A stretch of 52,933 nt of DNA from an uncultured Lachnospiraceae bacterium (GTDB lineage Bacteria; Bacillota; Clostridia; Lachnospirales; Lachnospiraceae), in assembly GCA_947174505.1 (NCBI GenBank), contig CAMWJF010000029.1, positions 1-52,933 on the forward strand, written 5' to 3'. This document shows positions 1 to 7,700 of the stretch, in pieces. The notes under the pieces were generated by a model. That model was not told the DNA's origin and ran no database searches. It saw nothing but the letters and a program-made list of their open reading frames with translations. The translations under genes and the position numbers were made by a program. The stretch's first letter is position 1; every line of letters starts with the position of its first letter.

Positions 1-70
1 CCCCCCCCCCCCCCCCCCCCCCCCCCGCGCCCCACCCCCCCCCCCCCCCCCCCCGGCGGGGGCGGCCCCC
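1..70. other. C/G homopolymer, probable contig-end artefact
   Basis: The first 70 bases are almost only C, with a few G and one A, and they switch abruptly to ordinary coding sequence. The downstream frame stays open back into this tract, and the protein sequence just after it matches the inside of a membrane-protein family, so genuine gene sequence seems to have been replaced or lost here. Poly-G reads from two-colour sequencing, seen on the opposite strand, would give this picture. I do not treat it as biological. Confidence 0.8.
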
Positions 71-72
71 AT

Positions 73-1209
73 CCTCTGGATCTTATACAGGCGGCGGGAG
101 GTGTTGTCAATAAATACCCTGTAGGGGTTGCAATTATGGAGAGTCCGTTTTTCTTTGTGGCACATATCAGTTCTCTTCTGAGGGATGCCATAACAGGAAG
201 CGTGACAGCAACAGGGTACACTAATTTGTACCAGTATATGGTGCTTCTGGGAGGAGTCTGCTACTGGGTGGCAGGTACGGTATTACTGTACAGACTACTG
301 GTCAGATATTTATGGTTTTCGAACAAGATAGCTCTGTTCACATGCACAATTATTACATATGGAACAAACCTGTTTCATTATGCCTCATATGACGCCTGCT
401 TTTCACATATTTATTCTTACTTTTTGTTAAATTTGTTTCTTTATTATTTGTGCTGGTATGAAGAGCGCAACAGCCAGGGGATAAATAAACTTTGGCAGAC
501 CTGTATTTTTGGCTTTCTGGCAGGACTGATCTTTATGTGTCGGAATACGAATATTTTATTTGTGTTGATTTACGTGTTTTATGGCGTCAGAGACAGTAAC
601 ACGCTGAAGAAGAGGATGAGGACGATCTGGAAGCCAGTCAGAGTGATTCCGATTATTTTGACCGGTTTTGTGACTATATTTCCGCAGCTCCTTTACTGGC
701 ATAAGGCAACGGGACATTGGTTTTTGTATTCTTATGGAAATGAATCTTTTTACTGGCTTGCACCGCAGCTTGGGAATTTTTTGTTTAGCGTGAGAAAGGG
801 ACTGTTTTTCTGGAGTCCAATATTGCTTCTTGCGTTGGCCGGAATGATCATTGCGTACAGAAAGAGAGAACAGCTTTATGTTGGATTGGTTGTTTTCTTT
901 TTGCTGACTGTTTATATGTCAAGTGCGTGGTGGTCGTGGTATTATGGCGGATCCTATGGACAGCGCGTGGCTGTTGATTTCATGTGTGTGTTTGCGGTTT
1001 TCATCGCCTGTGTGTTTGGAAAACTGGAGAAATGGCGGCAGGACAACCCGGGCCGTGGATATAGAGTGGTTTCTATAGCAGTTTATGGCTATTGTGGAAT
1101 ATGTGTTATATGGAATTTGGTTTGTATGAGGGCATATTGGTATCGCGTGCTTCCGTCTGATAACGCGGATTGGAGTACAATTGGGAATATAATTCATATG
1201 ATTTTTTAG
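73..1209 (+). CDS. Polytopic membrane protein, GT-C-like, 5' truncated
   Basis: The first ATG in this frame is at 136, but the frame is open further upstream and reads NKYPVGVAIMESPFFFVAH across that ATG. An (N)KY.VGVA.....PFF.AH stretch is typical of the interior of a family of uncharacterised bacterial polytopic proteins, so the true start lies before the window. About eight to ten hydrophobic segments follow. The late motif SAWWSWYYGGSYGQR is also characteristic of that family. Function is not established; the topology and glycan-rich neighbourhood suggest a GT-C type glycosyltransferase or related envelope enzyme. It is 11 bases upstream of the VTC-domain gene, probably in one operon. Its base composition looks more AT-rich than the genes after 4.7 kb. 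Confidence 0.8.
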   Translation, partial: PLDLIQAAGGVVNKYPVGVAIMESPFFFVAHISSLLRDAITGSVTATGYTNLYQYMVLLGGVCYWVAGTVLLYRLLVRYLWFSNKIALFTCTIITYGTNLFHYASYDACFSHIYSYFLLNLFLYYLCWYEERNSQGINKLWQTCIFGFLAGLIFMCRNTNILFVLIYVFYGVRDSNTLKKRMRTIWKPVRVIPIILTGFVTIFPQLLYWHKATGHWFLYSYGNESFYWLAPQLGNFLFSVRKGLFFWSPILLLALAGMIIAYRKREQLYVGLVVFFLLTVYMSSAWWSWYYGGSYGQRVAVDFMCVFAVFIACVFGKLEKWRQDNPGRGYRVVSIAVYGYCGICVIWNLVCMRAYWYRVLPSDNADWSTIGNIIHMIF

Positions 1210-1220
1210 GAGAGAGATAG

Positions 1221-1916
1221 ATGTACCGCGTAGAAGATAAATATAACTGCACAGAGACAGAGCTGTATATGCTTCAGGCGAGATTGGAGGCGGTGCTTCA
1301 TTCTGATGACAATGAGAATGGTTCAGATGGCTACCGCATTGAAAGTCTTTATTTTGATGACCTTTGTGATTCCTGTCTGCGGGATACGGTGGATGGCGTG
1401 AACCACCGTGTTAAATATCGGATCAGGATATATAACGATTCCTTGGACGTGATCAAGCTGGAGGTAAAATTGAAAAAGGATAACCGTATTTTAAAGCGGT
1501 CGAAGACCATTTCAAGGGCACAGATGAACCAGCTGATGCAGGGAGAGTGTATTGAGAATGAGGGCTCGGCAGAGGATCCGGCGACGCTTTTTAATCTGGC
1601 AATCAGGACACAGGGGCTCCGCCCCAAGGTGATCGTGGCTTATGAGCGCAAGGCGTATGTGTATGAGCCGGGTAATGTGCGGATTACTTTTGACCGTAAT
1701 GTGCGGGCGAGCAGCAGGGTGGAAGATTTCGGACAGAGAACTATCAGCTATGATTTTCTGCGGGAGTATGATAAAGTGTTAGAAGTGAAGTACGATGAGT
1801 TTATACCGGATTTTCTGTTACAGCTTCTGGAACCGGGCAATATGCGGCAGTCGGCCTATTCCAAGTATCAGCTGTGCCGTGAGTGCGTTACCTTGCAGCC
1901 GAAAGGACATTATTAA
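1221..1916 (+). CDS. VTC-domain (polyphosphate polymerase-like) protein
   Basis: A 231-residue soluble protein that fits the VTC domain almost end to end. Visible hallmarks of this tunnel fold are RVEDKY near the N-terminus, RIESLYFDD, the basic strands RVKYRIRIY and KLEVKLKKDNRILKRSK, YERKAYVY, RITFDRNV and the final LEVKYDEF. In yeast VTC4 the same fold polymerises ATP gamma-phosphate into polyphosphate; bacterial members next to DUF4956 proteins are annotated by homology and mostly untested. The ATG follows AGGAGAG at a good distance. It lies in an operon with the DUF4956 gene 28 bases downstream, a common pairing in Firmicutes. A role in polyphosphate or another phosphate polymer at the membrane is inference. 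Confidence 0.9.
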   Translation: MYRVEDKYNCTETELYMLQARLEAVLHSDDNENGSDGYRIESLYFDDLCDSCLRDTVDGVNHRVKYRIRIYNDSLDVIKLEVKLKKDNRILKRSKTISRAQMNQLMQGECIENEGSAEDPATLFNLAIRTQGLRPKVIVAYERKAYVYEPGNVRITFDRNVRASSRVEDFGQRTISYDFLREYDKVLEVKYDEFIPDFLLQLLEPGNMRQSAYSKYQLCRECVTLQPKGHY

Positions 1917-1944
1917 TTTTACTTACACATAAAGGAGAGCAGCT

Positions 1945-2625
1945 ATGTCAATTAAGGATGTCATCAAAAACAGCGTATATGAGAGCTTGGGAGGCGGCAC
2001 AAATTTGTCTGCCAAAAGTATTTTACTGCTGCTTGTCATTGCGGCGTTGGTCGGTATCTACATTTTTATAGTATACAAACTGTCTTCCAAGTCGGCCTTT
2101 TATTCCAAAGATCTGAATGTGACGCTGGCAGGGATGCCGATCATTGTGGCGGCAATTATGATTGCCATGCAGTCGAATCTGCTTGTCTCACTTGGTATGG
2201 TAGGTGCGCTTTCTATTGTGCGTTTCCGTAATGCAGTCAAGAATCCGATGGATCTTTTGTATCTGTTCTGGTCGATCAGTGCGGGGATTATCGTGGGAGT
2301 CGGGCTGTATCTGCTTTCCTTTGTGCTGTGTATCGTGATGACGCTTCTGCTTCTGACGCTGGATCTGGTGCCAAATGCGAAGGCTCCTGATCTGCTGGTA
2401 CTCCGGGCAGTGGCGGCGGAGGTCGATTATGAACAGATAGAGAAGGCATTGAAGGGGAACTGCAAATATCATAAAGAAAAATCCAGATGTATTAAAAACG
2501 GGGAAACGGAGCTGATTATTGAGATTAGGACGAGGAAGAAGGAGGAGCTTTTGGAAGCCTTTTCCAGGATGAAATACATGACGCAGATCAACTGCATTTC
2601 CCACGACGGAGAGTGCAGGGTATGA
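1945..2625 (+). CDS. DUF4956 membrane protein
   Basis: A 226-residue protein with about four membrane segments in the first 145 residues and a soluble C-terminal domain. The conserved core of DUF4956 is visible: a glycine-rich SLGMVGALSIVRFRNAVKNP stretch after the second helix. The C-terminal part is an alpha/beta ACT-like region ending RMKYMTQINCIS. DUF4956 proteins regularly sit beside VTC-domain proteins, as here, which suggests a membrane partner or channel for the VTC enzyme; the function is not established. The start has a clear AAAGGAG ribosome binding site. Its stop overlaps the next gene's ATG as ATGA. Confidence 0.9.
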   Translation: MSIKDVIKNSVYESLGGGTNLSAKSILLLLVIAALVGIYIFIVYKLSSKSAFYSKDLNVTLAGMPIIVAAIMIAMQSNLLVSLGMVGALSIVRFRNAVKNPMDLLYLFWSISAGIIVGVGLYLLSFVLCIVMTLLLLTLDLVPNAKAPDLLVLRAVAAEVDYEQIEKALKGNCKYHKEKSRCIKNGETELIIEIRTRKKEELLEAFSRMKYMTQINCISHDGECRV

Positions 2626-4562
2626 TTTTAGATTTTGTCGGGGCGATATTTTATATTGGCATTGTTTATATTGTTGGTCAGTGGACGGTTAATTGGCTGT
2701 ACAAAAATGGGGATGTTAAATCTGCAGACTGGCTTGTCTTTGCGGTAGGTTTTTCGGAATTGACACTTTTGTCAACATTTTTGTATTTTACATGTCATAT
2801 GTCTGTTCAGATTATACGGATTGTCTGGCTGCTGTTAGGAATCGTGTCGGCTTATTTTCTGATAAGGCGGAAACTGTTTACGAGATCAAGGATAGCTGTC
2901 CTGGGATGTGTGACAGGATTATGGCTGGTCATGCTTCTTCCGGGGCTGATCGGAGGAGACCAGTATTATGTGTACAGGGGGAACTGTACCGATCAGCAGA
3001 CCTATGTAGAAGAGACCGTGGCGATGTCCATGCACCCGATAAACTGGTATGAAAGTCGGACAGAGGAGCAGATTGGGGCAATCAGTGATGTTTTGTGGCG
3101 TGGATATCGGTGGTCGGTCAACGACAGGCCGTCGGCAGGGCTGATGATCGCAGTACTGCGCTGGAATACCAAGGGAGAAATATACTGGGTAGTTTATCTG
3201 TTTCGGATGTTCGTACAGGCTATGATTCTGCCGTCACTTTTCTATTTATTTCAGGTCACGGCAAAGGGACGGGGTGAAAGGCAATGGGGCTGGCCGGTTG
3301 TGGGAATCGCGGCAGCAATGTTGTACTGTGTGGGTTTCTGGGGACAGATTCAGTATGATATTGACGCGGTGTCACAGATGTCCTCCATTGCGGTTTTGGT
3401 TGCGCTCACGGCAGTTTTTTTTCAATATGCACAGGAACTGGCGGATGGAAAAGAGGGCGGCGGAAGACAGTATATGCTTCTGGTACTGCTGGCATCTGCA
3501 GGGCTGGCCATATATCTGGAAAGCGCCCTGATGCATGGTGCGCTGTACCTTTTGACCGGTCTGTTACTGTTTCTGCGGGAAAAGAAGAAACCTGAGTGGA
3601 AACAAAGCGTGCGGATGGTCGGTGTGCCGGTTCTGGCATTGGTGGTTGTAATCGTAGCCAATTACAGAATCACAGGATTTTTGAGAGGGCAGATTTACTC
3701 CTCAGTCGATGATGGAAGACAGGCATGGGCTGATTATTTTAACAGATGGTGGCTGGGCAGATACGGAATTGATGATGGGAGAATTACAGGCCCTGTCAGC
3801 AGACTGGCGAACTGTATCTTATCTGTTTCTGGGATGTACAATATGACGGTTAATTATGACAGGTATTATGGAGCAGTGGCCCTGGCCCTGACAGGACTGG
3901 CAGCGTTACTTGCATGTCTGGTTCTCTTTTGCTTAGCAAGACCTGTTTTTGAAAAGACAGAGCGGCCGGCCTGGATACTTTGGATTACTGTTCTGACAGG
4001 TTTGGCGATTGTTATCGGCATGTGTATCAACAGGAAATATTGGAGCGCCGGGAAATTACTGTATTATGTATCTCCGTACTGGTATGCATTTCTGTGTATG
4101 CCGGTGCTGCAAATCGAAAACTGGCGTAAGCTGACGGCTAAACTGGCAGTTTTTCTTGCGGTAGTGATGCTGTTTTCCAACGCGAAAATGGTGCTTGGGA
4201 GAGCCTATGATATAAGAATTAATTGGGCGTGTTCGGGTTATCGTGGTAATTATCCGTCTGACATGATTCCGGGATTAAAGCACTGGGCAAAATTTACTTT
4301 TGACACAGAAGAAATAAAGGAAGCTGACGGCGTCATCATCCGTGATTTAGAAATGGTGTCGGATCATCAGTTTTATCTCCAGTATCTGAAGGTAAAGTTG
4401 ACTTGCGCAGGGATCCCGTTTATTCCGGAGAACGATGTCAACTATTATGGAGATAAAGTATGGGTGTCAGAAAAACGGTCCCTGGAAGGAAATATATTGG
4501 TACTGGAAGCGATGGCGGACGAGAACGGGAGATATGAGATCAGACTGGCGGCAGATCAATAG
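2622..4562 (+). CDS. Large polytopic membrane protein, GT-C-like
   Basis: About 646 residues with roughly a dozen hydrophobic segments and a soluble C-terminal tail of about 100 residues. The start at 2622 overlaps the upstream stop (ATGA) and has GGAG ten bases before it; a GTG nine bases earlier lacks a ribosome binding site. A luminal loop after helix 4, about residues 115-175, contains GGDQYYVYRGNCTDQQTYVEE and an acidic DRPS stretch, as expected for the first extracellular loop of GT-C transferases, where the catalytic acid sits. I cannot assign a family with confidence. It is the last gene of the VTC/DUF4956 operon and is followed by a strong terminator. Confidence 0.75.
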   Translation: MILDFVGAIFYIGIVYIVGQWTVNWLYKNGDVKSADWLVFAVGFSELTLLSTFLYFTCHMSVQIIRIVWLLLGIVSAYFLIRRKLFTRSRIAVLGCVTGLWLVMLLPGLIGGDQYYVYRGNCTDQQTYVEETVAMSMHPINWYESRTEEQIGAISDVLWRGYRWSVNDRPSAGLMIAVLRWNTKGEIYWVVYLFRMFVQAMILPSLFYLFQVTAKGRGERQWGWPVVGIAAAMLYCVGFWGQIQYDIDAVSQMSSIAVLVALTAVFFQYAQELADGKEGGGRQYMLLVLLASAGLAIYLESALMHGALYLLTGLLLFLREKKKPEWKQSVRMVGVPVLALVVVIVANYRITGFLRGQIYSSVDDGRQAWADYFNRWWLGRYGIDDGRITGPVSRLANCILSVSGMYNMTVNYDRYYGAVALALTGLAALLACLVLFCLARPVFEKTERPAWILWITVLTGLAIVIGMCINRKYWSAGKLLYYVSPYWYAFLCMPVLQIENWRKLTAKLAVFLAVVMLFSNAKMVLGRAYDIRINWACSGYRGNYPSDMIPGLKHWAKFTFDTEEIKEADGVIIRDLEMVSDHQFYLQYLKVKLTCAGIPFIPENDVNYYGDKVWVSEKRSLEGNILVLEAMADENGRYEIRLAADQ

Positions 4563-4595
4563 GCAGGCTGTAGACAGGAATAGGGATGTTTTTTG

Positions 4596-4635
4596 GAGAA
4601 CTGACAATTATTTACTTGTGTCAGTTCTCTTTTTT
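4596..4635 (+). terminator. Rho-independent terminator
   Basis: A perfect 11-bp stem (GAGAACTGACA at 4596-4606 pairing with 4619-4629) with a 12-base loop is followed by six T residues. It lies 33 bases after the stop of the operon that begins before 73 and cleanly separates it from the secreted-protein genes. Confidence 0.9.
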
Positions 4636-4645
4636 ATGTTATGAT
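4617..4645 (+). promoter_or_regulatory. Candidate promoter overlapping the terminator
   Basis: TTGTGT (4617-4622), 17 bases, then TATGAT (4640-4645). The -35 would fall in the 3' arm of the terminator hairpin. An 8-bp inverted repeat, ATGTTATG at 4636-4643 and CATAACAT at 4664-4671, covers the -10 and could be an operator. It would serve the glucosaminidase gene with a leader of about 105 bases. Confidence 0.4.
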
Positions 4646-4757
4646 AGAAAACAAATTGGTAGACATAACATCGCAAGCATCAGTTGTCGGAGAACGGAAA
4701 TACGATGTGTTATAGATGTAAAACAACTAAAATGATGAATAATAGGAGATGAGACAT

Positions 4758-7700
4758 ATGACGTTTCATGTGATGAGACGGGAAATACAGGGAATACTGG
4801 CACGGAAAAAGAGCGTCCGCAGAGGCTTTGCGCTGCTGCTTAGTTTTGCGCTTTGCATGGGGAGTGCGCCTCTGACGGTTCTGGCAGCGCAGCCGGAGGC
4901 GGTATCGGCGGCTTCTGTGGAGGCGGCCGACGGGCGCAGTGTACAGGAGCCATCCGGGACGGGAAGCGATACGGCAGGACAAGCCGAAGGCACGGAAAAT
5001 GATGAGCAGAATTCTGGCGGGACCGGCAATATGGAGGAGCAGGAGCAGAACCCTGGAGGAACCGGCGGCTCGGAGGGAGGAGAACAGAATCCGGGCGGGA
5101 GCAGTGAATTAGGAGAAGGCGATGAATCTGGGAATCCGGAAGAGAGCGGTGGTGCCGAAGGGAATGAGCCCGGGAATTCGGAAGAGAACGGTGATGCCGG
5201 GGGAAGTGTGACTGAAAACCCGGAAGAGAATGATAAACCCGGGGAAGGACAGGAACCGGAAGAACCAGAGGAGCCGCAGATTCCCGCTGGGGAGGAATCC
5301 GACGGAGATGAGAACGAAGAGGAAGAAACGGAGCAGGTTTCAGGGAACGATTTATCTTCGGTTTCGGACAATGATCTGACTTCTGTTTCCGAAAACAGTC
5401 TAGACATAGAGCGGTCTGTGCTGATCAAAGCGGCGCAGGAGGCTTTTGACGCGCTCCTTTCCGAAAAACCGCTGATGGCGCTGCTCTATCACACAGAATG
5501 TTATGATGTCCGAAAAAGAGCGGATGCAGAGAGCGGGAAGGCAGCCACGCTGGAAATCGGACAGACTTTATATATACAGGGTGTGGAGATCACGGAGGAC
5601 GATGTCTGGTATCGGGTGCAGTATCTGTTGGACGGCGCAGAAGGTACAGGGTATGTGCAGGGCTATTATCTGGCGTACGCCGATGAGGAATGGCTGGCAT
5701 GGGAGGAGGAGTATCTGCTTCCGATTCTGGAACTGGGAGAGGAGGCATACGAAGAAACGGCTTATGGAATGCGGACGTATTCCATGATGACTTATGCGTT
5801 GGATACTTCGGATATCAGCGCTTTTCCGGGATCTTATCAGGCTGACCTAAGGAACCTGAAAAACGCCCATCCTAACTGGACGTTCGTGCCGATGAAAACG
5901 GGGCTGGATTTTAATACTTCTGTGTCCAAAGAGATGGGTGATAAAAGCCTGATTCAGAAAACGAATTCTAATGTGGAAAATGGATGGGTAGGCAGTCCCT
6001 GCCCCAGCGAGAGCGGTTGGAATTATGCGACACAGTCGGCTGTGGCTTATCACATGGATCCACGTAATTTCCTGACGGAAACATACATTTTTCAGTTTGA
6101 ACAGTTGACCTTTAATGCATCCTATCACACGGAGTCGGCGGTACAGACATTTCTGGATAGTACCTTTATGAAGGGAACGTTGTCGGATGATTCCCAAGGC
6201 CGTACCTATGCGAAAGCATTTTATGAAATTGGCAGCGGCAGAAAACTCAGTCCGATTCATCTGGCTTCCCGCGTTTATCAGGAGCAGGGACAGGGCACAT
6301 CCGGCTTAATATCCGGCACTTATCCGGGGTATGAGGGATATTACAATTACTTTAATGTAGGCGTGAACGGTTCCTCCACGGCGGAAAAAATTGTGAAAGG
6401 CCTGACATACGCGAAGGATAAAGGCTGGAATACACGCTATAAATCGCTGGAGGGCGGCGCAGCCACGATCGGAAACAACTATATTTTAAAAGGACAGGAT
6501 ACCATTTATCTGGAGAAATTCAACGTCAATAAAAGTAGTCCCTATGGCGTGTATGAGCATCAGTACATGCAGAATATTCAGGCGCCCCGAAGCGAAGCCT
6601 CCAGTACGAGGAAAATGTATGCCAACGCAGGCTCCCTAAACAGCGCTTTTGTGTTTAAAATTCCCGTTTATGATAATATGCCGAACGACACTTATTATCC
6701 CGCACTGAAGCTGGATAAAACGAGTCTTATAATGAACAGGTCCGCTGACCCGGCAAATCCGGCGACGCAGCAGCTCAAGTTCTATGTGGACGGTGTGGAG
6801 TCTGACCCGGCGGAGGCAAAGTGGACGAGCAGCGATACCTCTGTGGCGAAGGTGCAGAACGGTTTAATCACGGCAGTAGATCAGGGGGAAGCGGTTATCA
6901 CAGCAGACTATAAGGATGTGCAGATATCCTGTAAGGTCACGGTAAAGGTTCCGCTGCTGGCTGTTTCCCTGAACAGGGAGACTGTCACCCTGCGCAGGCC
7001 TGACACGGTGGTGGAGGATACAGAGAACCTGAGCGCGCAGGAAAGGGAGGAGAATACCTCTACGGCGGATTTGCAGGTGAGCTTTGACCCGGCAGATACC
7101 ACATCGGATAAGACGATTGTGTGGACCTCGGCTAATCAGAAGATTGCCACGGTCAAGGCAGATCCGGCTGATTCCTCCAAGGCGGTAGTCACCGCTGTCG
7201 GTACAGGTGAGGTGAAGATCACGGCAAAAGCGGCTAAGGCGGGAAATCAGGCTGCGGTCTGTCTTGTCAAGGTGATTGCGCCCATTTACAGGTTGGAATT
7301 GTCAGATCCAGGGGCGGAAGAAGGCGCTGGGAAGACGGAGCTGTTTCAGGGACAGAGCGCCAGCCTGAGTGCGGAATACTGGCCGAAGGATACCACGTCG
7401 GATAATACCATTAGCTGGAGCAGCTCCAACGAAAATGTTGCGACGGTGAAAAACGGCAGGGTAACGGCGCAGGGAGCAGGAACGGCAACGATTACGGCAT
7501 CGGTGCCGGGATATACGGCGTCTTATGATGTGGCGGTGAAGGCATGCAATGTCATTTTCCACAATGAGAACGGGGCTGAGGGGCAGAGGCTGTCATTAGG
7601 CTATGGGGAAAGTGTTGGCGAGGAGAGGATGCCGGAGGAAAAACAGCTTGCCGGTAAGATTTTCCGGGGCTGGTATACCGGAACCGACGGGCAGGGAAGC

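Noticed and set aside
1..70. Homopolymer tract as a phase-variation switch
   Set aside because: The tract is too long and too impure, lies at the window edge and replaces coding sequence; a sequencing artefact explains it better.
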